Assembly: GCA_963930645.1 (NCBI GenBank)
Contig: OZ005659.1
Span: 163,386,034-163,450,033, forward strand
Length of the DNA stretch: 64,000 nt
From: Salticus scenicus
Lineage: Eukaryota > Arthropoda > Arachnida > Araneae > Salticidae
Reading direction: 5' to 3'
In this document: positions 21,723 through 32,157 of the stretch, piece by piece
Position numbering within the stretch: the first letter of the stretch is position 1
Layout: the number at the start of each line of letters is the position of its first letter
The notes under the pieces: model-generated
Seen by the model: only the letters and a program-made list of their open reading frames with translations
Told to the model about the DNA's origin: nothing
Databases searched by the model: none
Made by a program: the position numbers and the translations under genes

Positions 21723-23520
21723 TGTAAACGTTAATTTTGAATAATAAAAAGATAATAATGTAAACGTTAATTTTTGAATTAATAAAAATCTCTATGATAA
21801 TTTTTTATCTAAAACAATTAATTATCAAATCCTCAAATATAATCTGTAAATAAATCAACTAAACAATAAAGTTTTTAATCTGGCCCAAATATGATCGTAA
21901 TAGCAGCAATGATCCGATAATGACAACTAAAATTGAGAACTTGAGCTAAAAAGGAATATAATAAAAGAAAAATGACTCACCAAAGCAGCAGAGGTGAAAA
22001 ACGAGGACAGCAGTTGTTTTAAATCACGAAAATTTATTATTGATAAAACACACACATAAGCTACAAAAATAGGATACTGGCCAGCCCTTGGGTAAAAAAG
22101 AAAATAAGGCATGAATGATCGTAATACACTAAAAAGCTTTCACAAGTTTTGCACTGAATTTTTTATGATGGAATAAAAGATCTGATTTAGTTCACAGTAA
22201 GCAAATTGCGTTCACACTATACACTACAGTATATTCGACGTTCACCTTCATATAAATAAGTTTTGCATAGGATAAAAGGCCAATCGACGTTCACCTTCAT
22301 ATAAATAAGTTTTGCATAGGATAAAAGGCCAATCGACGATATTCTGCACCTGGCTGAGCTCCACTTAAACTCTGAAGATAGTGTCCGGTAAAAGGAGATG
22401 GTGCTCAATACTTAGTAGATGAAAATGGCGCTTGACATTAGTAGCTCACGCTTCATCAGTATTAAATTGAAGCGAATTCTTGTATCGCTAACGGATATTT
22501 TTGTCAAGTCTTCTGGCCAAAAGGAGTGTATTCCACCCCCTAATCCAGGACAGGGGTGGAATTGTTGAATACTTCGTTGGAGATAGCAACTGTAGATATT
22601 AGATGAAGATATGCAAACATCGGCACGTTAATTATTCCAATCATAATCTTCTTCGTTCTGAGTCTTCTCTAGTAAAAAATATATTGATGTAATGAAGTAC
22701 TAGCATTCGTGACACGACATTTCGTTAATATTTCTTCATAGCTAAGGATGTTGAACATGAATGCTTTGATCAAATTTTTCACTATGGCGTCGGCTCGGAT
22801 GCCACGGCGAAAACTGCCGGGCTCCTGCCAACACGTCTTGCACTCACTCGCTTTTCTCTGGATCTGCCTAACCGAACTTTTTCGCTGGCGAATTTTTGAA
22901 GCCGCGCGCCGTAATCAGCCAATCAGCTTCGCGAACTTACCGGAAATGACGCGCATCGCCACTTCCTGAAAGAGGTTCCAGATTGTTCTCCAAGATTCTG
23001 GAAGAAATCCCCTGCTTGCATCCCCTCTCTTCGAGCGGGAAAGAGGAAGAAACGATGAGGGAAAATGGCTGCCCGGTAAAAATAAAAAAAAACAGTGGCA
23101 CGTTTATTTAAAATGCGCAAAATCGCTGTATAAAAATCTTGAAGTTAAATCCCGATATTATTAACGTATATGGATGGGGAATATCTCATTTTAAAGGTAA
23201 TGATTAATAGATTACTCCGGTATCGGTGTCATTACCGCTAAATTGACCAAAAGTATATTATTTTTAAATCTAAAAAAGAAAGTAAAATGTTAAGAAATAG
23301 TTAACATTGACTGTTTGTAGCTTTGTTTAATTTAATTTTGAGCGATCTAGCGTTTTCTCTCAATACGAAATTATTTTAGCATGCTGTATTCCCGGAGTAA
23401 TGATGTTTTAAGATCGATTATTATCCATAATAATGTAAATTGTCTATTTTCTTTATATTTTAACGATGTCTACGTTATGAAATTTTAAGAAAAATGTTAC
23501 TATTAAACCGGTGTGTAACA
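21723..23520 (-). repeat. 3' LTR
   Basis: 1798 bp, beginning TGTAAACG and ending GTAACA on the plus strand. It differs from the right LTR at five bases I noticed and no indels. It has a GC-richer block (about 22780-23060), a two-unit 49-bp tandem repeat at 22235-22332 (each with TATAAATAAG), and a minus-strand perfect splice-donor match CCGGTAAGT near 22940. Short open frames in it are antisense or low complexity. Confidence 0.95.
22235..22332. repeat. 49-bp tandem repeat inside LTR (x2)
   Basis: Two identical 49-bp units, each starting TCGACGTTCACC. The same pair is in the right LTR at 34694-34791, so the duplication predates this integration. Confidence 0.9.
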
Positions 23521-23524
23521 TTTA

Positions 23525-23537
23525 CCCCCCCCCTTTT
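23525..23537 (-). promoter_or_regulatory. Polypurine tract
   Basis: On the minus strand AAAAGGGGGGGGG lies 4 nt before the 3' LTR, in the position where plus-strand DNA synthesis is primed in LTR elements. Confidence 0.75.
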
Positions 23538-23538
23538 G

Positions 23539-24145
23539 GAAAAAAAAATATTAGGGCACCCATTGTAAACAATGTAAGGTACTATATATGGAAAGTGCGG
23601 CACCGTCAATTGTAAATTTTGGACGGAATATTGTTAGCAGTTCCAGAGAGAGCTAAGTGAGGTAAATACAACAATCTTTGGTATGTACTAAATTAAAACA
23701 ATAGTAAAATAAAAACAATTGTAAATATAAGATATGATAATAAATAGTGTTAATATTATGTTAAAATAATTGTATAAATGAGATATATAAAAATATATAT
23801 AATGAGTAAATATGAAAACAATTGCACAACACAATATCAATGTATAATATAAGTATAATATGATTATTAAAATAATAAGAGATAAATATTAAACACAAAA
23901 CATTTCACTGAACCAGGAGTTGGTGAGCCAGATGTATTATTTAATAGCTCAAGTTGCCATCTCATTCATCCATGGATTAACACAATTGGGTAGGGAGAGT
24001 AAAAAAAAAATGGGAAAGAAGCAAAGAAAAAATAATTTATTATTATTAAAAGGTTATTGAAATATTGCACAGATAATATCATCAGTAGTATGCAGCAATT
24101 TTTTGATAAAGTAATCTTACTATAAACAGGACTTTTCCATGAGCT

Positions 24146-24178
<33 letters not shown>

Positions 24179-25171
24179 AAAATTTTGAAGATATTAATTT
24201 GATTTTCTAATCTATCATCCCTAGGCATACATAGTGGAGTTTCTGGACGTGTCGATGACACTGCAAAGAGGCTCGACTTGAACAAGTCCTTCAAAAATTC
24301 TCTTAGCCGTTCATAAGGGAGATTTTAAATATGAATATCAAGATCAAACAAAATTTGTATAGTATGTACTTTTAGACCTTCATGTTAGTAACCTAGCCAC
24401 AGATTTACGTCTATGTGAGATAGACCACGAGACTACAATGTGTACGTCTATATCGACTAATTGGTACTGTTGGTGAAATGTCTAACTATACTTCATAAAT
24501 ATTCCTTCTATGCATAGAATAAAACAATGATAAATCAAAAAAAAATTTTCCTATGTTGTTGCCTGTTCTTTATGTTGATGCTGCATTCTAGATTGTATGT
24601 TTCAAATACACCTGAAGTTTTGCCAGGAAACAGGTAAGAAGAATTATATATTTATATATATTTTTTTTTTTTTTTGAGTTATATTGTAGAGTTTAATGAA
24701 ATTTCAGTGGTTCTACTACTCCGGACCAGCCTGCAAGAAGTAGAAATAGAAACTGTTTGTGCACATTAACAGCATCTTCCACCTTATATGTTTTTTCATT
24801 TTGTAATTTGTTTTAATAAAGTTATGTGAATAGTCACAGAGTTAATTTTTTATTACACTGAGTACACCTGTCCATGAACCAAAACTATTAAGTGAGTTGT
24901 ATGAGAAAAGAAATTTTAACCACTGATGATTTTGCTGTATAGTGTTGTTATATATATCATTGCACACAAAAAAAAATATATAATATATTGCACTTTGCCT
25001 TTGAATAGCTCATCTATCTCCAGCATAGAGCATGTATCATGTCTCCACCCGAACACCATGAAATGAACAAGAGATTTATATCTATATACACTTGCAATTT
25101 TGAGCCAAAACCACCCAAAAAAAAATCTGAAAAACACCTGCCCCACACAGAAACAAAACCAAAAAAAAATG
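23539..25171 (-). other. Retrotransposon 3' region, no env seen
   Basis: About 1.6 kb between integrase and the polypurine tract with only short AT-rich frames and a T run at 24147-24177. No signal peptide, furin site or envelope-like frame is visible. Confidence 0.6.
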
Positions 25172-26339
25172 TTATTTCCCTTTATACAATTTACATACAT
25201 TTACCTTAATCAATTTTGCACTATCGTCGTTAGCATCCTGAATTAAATAATTATTATTCCTATATTTCCTAATTACCTTGAATGGACCTGAGTATTTAGG
25301 GCCAAAAGTAGATGGAGGAATAAATTCTTTGAGGTAAACTATATCGTCTAACTGAAAAATACGATCCGGACCCCCCCCTTAAAAATTTTTCATGTGTATT
25401 GAAATAATGTTGTTCATTCTCCTTGACCATTTTTTGAGTTGTCTGGAAATGCTCCCTTTGTCTTAGTAAATAATCTGAGGGTTCTTCCACAAAGTTTGGT
25501 GGACTAAAAATTTGGATTGGAAGATTTAAATCTCTTCCGAAAAACAATTGTGCTGGTGTAAAATTTGTAACTGCATGTTTTGAATTGTTATAATGTAATA
25601 CAAAAAATGGTAATCTCTCGGACCATTCTATAACTTGATCAGAGAGTGCAGCTACTGATTGTTTGAGACTACGGTGAATGCGTTCCAGAAGACCATTAGA
25701 TCTGGGAAAATAGATAGATGTATTACGATGTTCTATATTTAAGGATTTTAAATAGTCATCAAAGTCTTGTGATTGGAAATTTTTTGCGTTATCTGACAAA
25801 ATAATTTTAGGTATGCCATATCTAGAAAAATAATTATTTAAAGTTTTGATTATAGAATGAGAGGTTACATTGGGTAGTGGAACTGCCTCAAGAAAACGAG
25901 AATAATGGTCGACAATTGTCAAAATAAAAAATTTGCCATCAAGCGATCTGGGTAATTTTCCTACAACATCAATGGCTATCATTTCTCCCGGAGCTAAGTT
26001 AGATTTCGATATCATTTTAGGTTTGGTGTCTGTGGGTTTTGATTTATTAATTAGACATTGATGACATTCATTGCAAAATTTCTGAACTTGTTGAAACATA
26101 CTTTTCCAAAAATACATCCTCTTCAAAATATCGTAGGTTTTTACTGCACCAAAGTGTGGTTGATGTGCAATAGCTATGGCATCGTTTTGTAATGACGGTG
26201 GTAGTATTATTTTAGGAGGATTATCGGATTCATCTATTTTTGTTTTGTACATTAATAATTTGTTGTCTTTGTTAATGATGTAATTTGGAAGGATTGGTTT
26301 ATTGTCTGTAATCTTTTTTCTAATTTCCATAAGTTTTTT
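25172..26339 (-). pseudogene. pol: Ty3/gypsy integrase, frameshifted near the C-terminus
   Basis: The open frame (counting residues from its upstream edge at 26351) has a zinc-binding HHCC motif, H63, H66, C93, C96, and a catalytic core D128-x58-D187-x35-E223 (AIDVVG, LSDNAKNF, LLERIHRS). This is a complete DD35E retroviral-type integrase core, which joins element DNA to the target. After residue ~328 a run of eight G at 25371-25378 shifts the frame and the product ends at 25296. In the neighbouring frame the GPY/F-like motif KYSGPFKVI continues to a stop at 25172. The 5' edge touches the 3.4-kb insert, and the frame entering from it starts with TTG, so this is the detached 3' part of pol, not an independent gene. 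Confidence 0.88.
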
Positions 26340-28420
26340 AACCGACTTCAAAAAAGAAGGAAGGTTCTCAATTCAAACCGTATGTTTTTTTTATGTTTGT
26401 TAGCTCATAACTTCTGAACGGATGCTCCGATTTTGATACTTTTTGTTTTGTTGAAAAGGTCTTGGTCTACAATAGGTCCCATTGTAATATCTTTACGATC
26501 TAAAGAAAATACAGGGTGCCCAAAAAAATCAGTCCCAACTCATTTAACTGCTAAACGCCTGCAGCTATATTGATAAAAATGGTATGTAAGTATAGCAAAG
26601 TGGCCATGCAGTACAAGGTTAAACCGCTTGCAGCGCCACCTGGTAGAAAATAGCGGAGTTAGTGTTCCTATCTCGAAAACGGTTCTAAAGTAAAAGTGAA
26701 TTACAAAGCTGAAGAGTATCAGCGATTTAGTAAAAAAAGATAGTTTAGACATTCATGCTAACGTTCCTATCTCGGAAACGGTTCAATACAGGGGGAAAAA
26801 GCGAATTATAAAATTGCAGAGCATCATCGATTTAGTACGAAAAGATAGTTTTTACATTGATGCTAAAAATACAAGGCTAAAAACGTGCATTTTTTGTTCA
26901 CAATTTCTAACACACTTGAGCTACATTGCTCACGTTGTAGCGTAGCTGGTGAGATATACGCTATATAGTTCAAAATACGGTTACTTGATACTTTTTGTTT
27001 TGTTGTACAGATCTTGGTCTGAAGTAGATCCCATTATAACATCTTTACTATCTAAAGAAAATAAAGCGCCATCTGGGGAAAAACAGCGGAATTAGCGCTC
27101 CTATCTCAAAAACGGTTCAAGATGGGAAAAAAGTTAATTACGAAGTTGTGAGCATCATTGATGTACTACGAAAAGACAGTTTTTAGACATTGTTGCTAAA
27201 AATAGAACGCCTAAAACGTGAAGTTGTTTGTTCGCAATTTCTTACACTGTGCACACTTGAACTACGTTGCACACTTTGCAGCGTAGCAGATGACACGTAT
27301 ACTCGGTGGTTTAAACTACTGTTACTGTAAGCGGTCATATCGATCAGCGCAAAAACGTTTTCAACGAACTTCAGAAAGGAGGGTGTTCTTAATTTGAGCT
27401 ATGTGTTGTTGTTGGTGTTTGTAAGCTTATAACTTCGTAAGAGATGCTCTAATTAAACGACTTAAAAAAGGAGGAGGTTCTCAATTCAAAGCGTATGTTT
27501 TTTTGTTTTTGTTTTTGTTTGTTAGCTCATAACTTCTGAACGGATGATCCGATTTTGATACTTTTTGTTTTATTGTAAAAGTCTTGGTCTGAAATAGGTC
27601 CAATTGTAAGATCTTTACGATCAAAAGAAAATACAGGGGGCCCAAAAAAGTCAGTCCCGGCTCTTTTAACTGCTGAGCAGTTGCAGCTATAGTCATAAAA
27701 GTGGTATGTAGGTATAGTAAAGTGGACATGTGCTACGCGATTCAACCGCCTAAAGCGCCACCTGTTGGAAAAGAGTGGAGTTAGCGATCCTATCTCGGAA
27801 ACGTTTCAAGACAGGGGAAAAAAGTGAATTATAAAATTGCAGAGCATCATCGATATAGTACGCAAAGATAGTTTAGACATTAATGCTAAAAACAGAACGC
27901 TTAAAACGTGCATTTGTTAGTTCACAATTTCCTATTTTGTGCACACTTGAACGACATTGCATATGTTGTAGCGTAGCGGGTGATATTTATGCTATGTAAT
28001 ATTGAAAGTATGGTTATTGTAAGCGGTCACATCTATTAGACGTTTTAAACCGACTTCATAAAGGAAGAGGTTCTCAATACAAACCATGTTCCTCGTTGTT
28101 GTTGTTGAAATTTGTTAGCTTATAACTTCGTAAGAGATGATTTAATTTTAATACATTTTTTGTTGTCGTAATGATCCTAGCCTGAAATAGGTTTCATTGT
28201 GATTTCATTAAGATATAAACAAATTACAGGATACTCACAAAAGTCTGTTCTGAACGCATGCAGCTACACTGGTAAAAGCAGTATGTAAGTATCGATGTTG
28301 AAACTTCTGTCCGTCAGCTGCAATGCATATTTTGCTCTTTGTTTGAACTTTATGCTGCGCAATTTCCAGCACAGCGGGTGACACGTATTCACTGTAGAGT
28401 TCAATATATATGCCTAACAG
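26340..28420. repeat. Degenerate tandem array inside the insert
   Basis: Unit starts (ACCGACTTCA-like or AACGACTTAA-like) lie near 26340, 27355, 27456 and 28046. Each is followed by similar blocks: GCTCATAACTTC, TCTTGGTCTGAAATAGG, a GCGCCACCTG... stretch and TCTCGRAAACGGTTC. Units differ in length and divergence, so the array grew by unequal steps. The short frames at 26540-26752, 27481-27745 and 28512-28703 are not conserved between units. Confidence 0.65.
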
Positions 28421-28807
28421 AATTTTTGGTTACGAATACAGCGTATCCGTTTTTTACATTTCTAAAGACTTTTTAATTTAACGTATGTTCGTTCAATAGA
28501 TAGTTTTTTGCTCATATCCGATAAAGGCAAGAAAAGTGGCACAACTTAAAAATGCAGCATTTGAGAAAAATCGACTTAAAAATAACTTGACTAGAATAAA
28601 ACTGGCACAACTGTCTCTCGAGTGGATAACTTTTTAGATGGAGATGTAACCTTTTTTGTTCACATTGGGTGCATTTCATGTATTTTTCAGTGACATAAAC
28701 CATTTTTTGAGTAATGTCACTTTTCTTGGAAGTTGTGATTTGTGAAACTTCCGTCGAACGTCTTCTGATGCTTTGCTATATAAATAAGTTTTCACTGAAA
28801 AGAGAAA

Positions 28808-28999
28808 AATAAAATCTTTTTGTAAAAAAATAGAACCGACTCCAAAAAAGAACTATTCAAACAACTAAAAATGAAAGAAAATTGGCAGAAAATGGAACTG
28901 TAAATTGCGCCTAAAAGTAAAAAATAATTTCCTTCGCCAAACAACCTATAACACTACAATTAATCATAACTTTTGAAGTCGGCGCAAAATTAAATAAAA
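28808..28999 (+). repeat. Left arm of perfect 192-bp inverted repeat
   Basis: I found no mismatch to the reverse complement of 29578-29769. The arm contains a copy of the last codons and stop of the pol fragment. Confidence 0.9.
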
Positions 29000-29577
29000 A
29001 TTGATACCTTTATTCAGCACAAAAATCAAATCCTATTCAAAATACACATCTCACATTGTTACCTGCAAAACGCAGCTGAAAACTACTTTGATTCAAGAAA
29101 ACAAATAAGATTTCGTAAGCAGCAAAAGTTGGCGAAGATGCTGATATCTGACGTCCTTGGTGAAAGAAAAATCGCAAAATTATCTGGAAAACATATTTCA
29201 TTTCTTTGGGATATCATGATTATTTTGATAAGGTATATCAAGAGGGTAATCAAGAATATGAAACAACACATCGTACAATATATATTATGAAAATATACAT
29301 CTTGCGTGTATATTTTTGCCTTACGATTTGATCGCCAAATCCAAAAGCCATCAAGGATGATAGTTATCAAAGTTATACCAAATTTGCAAAGAAAACTCTA
29401 ACTTCGTAGAAACATAAATACCGCATTGTGAAGAATGTTCACTGTTCTATGTAGATGCTACTAATGGACCAATTGTATACAGTGATAAAATAATAAACGA
29501 AACACGAAAATGGATCATTCGAGGCAACAGCTTTTGTTTCTACCGATCTAAAGACAAACCTTTAAAAACTAATTAAA

Positions 29578-29769
29578 TTTTATTTAATTTTGCGCCGACT
29601 TCAAAAGTTATGATTAATTGTAGTGTTATAGGTTGTTTGGCGAAGGAAATTATTTTTTACTTTTAGGCGCAATTTACAGTTCCATTTTCTGCCAATTTTC
29701 TTTCATTTTTAGTTGTTTGAATAGTTCTTTTTTGGAGTCGGTTCTATTTTTTTACAAAAAGATTTTATT
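29578..29769 (-). repeat. Right arm of perfect 192-bp inverted repeat
   Basis: The arm spans the insert/pol junction: it runs from insert sequence through AACCGACTCC and about 25 bp further into what reads as the end of the pol frame. Because the duplicated segment crosses the junction, the inversion copy arose after, or together with, the insertion. Spacer 29000-29577 holds the repeat related to 175-540. Confidence 0.9.
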
Positions 29770-32154
29770 GTCCTGCAATTGGTGTTTTAGGATATTTTGA
29801 AAAGAAAGCAACTGGTCCCCTGGAGCAAAAATATTTAAAGCATTAACCGTCAGATTATCATCTGCATTGTCATACACTCGGGAAAGAAAATCAGCTGGGT
29901 TATTCATGCCTGGAATATGTTCCATTGTGTAATTAAAAGATTGTAAGTACATTAGCCATCTAGATATAATATCAGGTAGTTTACTTAAATTTAAGTGATA
30001 TGTTAACGCTTTAGCATCTGTTAAAATTTTAAAGTGTCTGCCATAGAGGTGTTCATGAAAATACTTGACTGAAGCATAAATTGCAAACAATTCTCTTTTT
30101 ATTGACGGATACTTTGATTCTGATGTTGAAAGAAGTTTTGAAAAAAATTGAATTGGGTAAAAGATGTTATTATCCCTCTGCATTAGTATGCCACAGATGG
30201 CATGCTTTGATGCATCTGTAACTAAGTAGAGATCCTTATTGTTGTCAATGTTTTTGATGGTGGGGTTAGAAAGAAGAATGTCTTGTATTTTCATGAAGGC
30301 ATCTTGGCAGTCCTTATTCCAGAAAAATTTTACGTGTTTTTTGGTGAGGTTAATAATTGGTTTCAAAATTTCAGCAAAGTTAAAAATAAGTGGGCGGAAA
30401 TAATTGACCATCCTAAGAAATGATTGTACTTGCTTTACATTGGTAGGTGTTGGAAAACTTTTTATTTTATGTACATTTTCAGGTGAAGGTGAATAACCAT
30501 TTTGATTGATGTTAAAACCTAAATAAGTGATGTTTGTTTTACATAATTGTAATTTTGCTGGATCTAAAGTTAAATTAAATTCTCTGAGCTTCTGAAATAC
30601 TTTTTGAAGCCAAAAGAGCATTTCCTCCATATCGTCTGCAGCCACAATGATATCATCTAAAAAGTACTGAATGTTATTCCCCTTAATCCCCTCAAGACAT
30701 TTATTAATTAAAGTGTGAAAGTATGAAGTACTGTTCACTAATCCAAAAGGCAAACGACATGGTTGAAAATTACCGAATTCTGTGGAAAAAGCCAGTAGAT
30801 GTTTGTCCTGTTCTTTTAATTGTATCTGAAAAAATGCTGCTTTTAAATCAAGTACTGAATATAGTTTTTTTCCTGAAATGTTTTGAATTATGTCATTTAT
30901 TTTAGGAAGGCAAATTTTATAGGATTCTGTAATGCTGTTTAAAAGACGGTAATCGATGCACATTCTGAATTTTAAATTATTTGTGGAATCGTTAGGGAGA
31001 GATTTTTTTTTAACAAAAATAACAGGAAAACAATAGTTTGATGATGACTCTTCAATAATGCCTGCCTCAAGGAGTTGTGTAATTTCCTTTCTCGCGAATT
31101 CTTTAGCAATCTTTGGTATGGGATATGGTTTAGTTTGTAGAGCAAAATCGTGTAGAAGTTTAAATTGTGGTATCACCTTGTCAGTGCTGCCTAAAGTTTT
31201 GTATGAGGTAGAAAAAACATGAAAATTGGACATTAACAAATTAAGTAGTCTAGTTTTATCGTTAGGAGGTAAGTGATCTAAATTAAAATTTTCTGGTGTA
31301 AGTTCATTTTTTCTTAGTTTTAAGATTTCATCTGTGTTTAAGGCATTTATTTGATAAGTGGGATCTTCGTAGTTATAGTTGATATCTGCATCCTCAATGG
31401 TTTCAATTTTACCTAATTTAGTGTTTTTTCTGATGTATACGTTAGATTCTGAAGGATTGTGGGCATAAATAAAAATGAGTTTTTCGTTTAAATGGATACT
31501 TTCATTGATCTGTAAATTAAGTTTAGTTTTGATTGGAGTAAAGAGAAGATTTTTTGCTTGTGAATTGATTTCTGGAACTTTTAGAGCAACAATTTTAGAT
31601 TGATGGGGATTGATTTTTACAACTTTAAGAGAATTAACAAATTTTTTTATAGAGTTTTTATTACTGTCTTGCATGCTTAAATTAGGGTTATTATGATGTG
31701 TGGTGGGAATTGAATTTGGCGTTTTGTTTTCATAAGGAAGAACAATGTTATCTACAATTAAACTTTTGTTGGCTGAGTCAAGTAATATTTTATTCCTGTT
31801 AAGGAAATCGTATCCCAAGATAAAATCATAATTGGAAGACCAATTTGAATTTGTGACAAAGAAAACGTTCGAAAACCATTTTTGTGAAATCTTAAATTTT
31901 AAATTGACAGTTGAGTAGTATGGTATTACAGTATTATCAATAGTTTTTATGTTAACTGAGCGTGATAAAAAATTTAGTTTCATATGTTCCCTTAGACCCT
32001 CAATTACGTGTGGTTGAACTAAACTCAAATTTGCCCCTGTGTCGATTAATCCGTTAAAAGAAAAACCCCCTATGTTTATTGTAATTATCGGTAAACTATG
32101 TTCTATGTTATTGACTGAAAAAACACTTCTATGATTTTGCTCTGCATTTGGCTG
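29752..32154 (-). CDS. pol: Ty3/gypsy pol: protease, reverse transcriptase, RNase H (truncated)
   Basis: The open frame begins right after the gag UGA (32155-32157) in the same frame. About 38 codons in is the aspartic protease motif LIDTGANLSL. Counting from the TTG codon at 32028, the reverse transcriptase has catalytic D394 (SVLDLKAAF), RLPFGL at 425-430 and FLDD at 456-459. RNase H follows with D605, E646 and D671, ending PADFLSR near 717. It copies element RNA into DNA inside the particle. No ATG opens the frame upstream, so expression needs readthrough of gag or the UGA is a mutation. The frame stops at 29752 where the insert begins, cutting off integrase. Confidence 0.93.
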   Translation of the reverse strand, partial: QPNAEQNHRSVFSVNNIEHSLPIITINIGGFSFNGLIDTGANLSLVQPHVIEGLREHMKLNFLSRSVNIKTIDNTVIPYYSTVNLKFKISQKWFSNVFFVTNSNWSSNYDFILGYDFLNRNKILLDSANKSLIVDNIVLPYENKTPNSIPTTHHNNPNLSMQDSNKNSIKKFVNSLKVVKINPHQSKIVALKVPEINSQAKNLLFTPIKTKLNLQINESIHLNEKLIFIYAHNPSESNVYIRKNTKLGKIETIEDADINYNYEDPTYQINALNTDEILKLRKNELTPENFNLDHLPPNDKTRLLNLLMSNFHVFSTSYKTLGSTDKVIPQFKLLHDFALQTKPYPIPKIAKEFARKEITQLLEAGIIEESSSNYCFPVIFVKKKSLPNDSTNNLKFRMCIDYRLLNSITESYKICLPKINDIIQNISGKKLYSVLDLKAAFFQIQLKEQDKHLLAFSTEFGNFQPCRLPFGLVNSTSYFHTLINKCLEGIKGNNIQYFLDDIIVAADDMEEMLFWLQKVFQKLREFNLTLDPAKLQLCKTNITYLGFNINQNGYSPSPENVHKIKSFPTPTNVKQVQSFLRMVNYFRPLIFNFAEILKPIINLTKKHVKFFWNKDCQDAFMKIQDILLSNPTIKNIDNNKDLYLVTDASKHAICGILMQRDNNIFYPIQFFSKLLSTSESKYPSIKRELFAIYASVKYFHEHLYGRHFKILTDAKALTYHLNLSKLPDIISRWLMYLQSFNYTMEHIPGMNNPADFLSRVYDNADDNLTVNALNIFAPGDQLLSFQNILKHQLQDNKIFL

Positions 32155-32157
32155 TCA
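32155..32157 (-). promoter_or_regulatory. In-frame gag UGA, possible readthrough site
   Basis: The gag stop is UGA followed by CAG CCA. This fits the CAR-YYA hexanucleotide known to promote readthrough after UAG in tobamovirus-type signals. gag and pol share the frame, with 42 open codons between the stop and the first listed pol residue. Confidence 0.5.

Larger units (their letters stand above)
26340..29743. mobile_element. 3.4-kb repeat insert splitting pol
   Basis: The insert lies between RNase H and integrase. Its ends are inverted: AACCGACTTCAAAAAAGAA at the left and AACCGACTCCAAAAAAGAA in reverse complement at the right, one mismatch. Inside are four or more degenerate direct repeats with the phrases GTTCTCAATTCAAA, GCTCATAACTTCTGAACGGA and CCGATTTTGATACTTTTTG, plus CAGGGTGCCCAAAAAA that looks like a mariner-type terminus. 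No transposase is recognisable. A poly-A stretch at the junction blurs any target duplication. It may be composite; exact termini unresolved. Confidence 0.6.

Noticed and set aside
22748..22969. 73-codon plus-strand frame in the LTR, repeated at 35207-35428, GC-rich with several ATGs
   Set aside because: It is antisense to the retrotransposon and repeats only because the LTR does; no family resemblance or conserved start context.
23539..25171. An envelope gene that would make the Ty3/gypsy element an errantivirus-type
   Set aside because: No open frame of useful length, signal peptide or cleavage site is visible between integrase and the 3' LTR.
30723..30905. 60-codon plus-strand frame inside pol
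   Set aside because: Shadow of the reverse transcriptase gene on the opposite strand.
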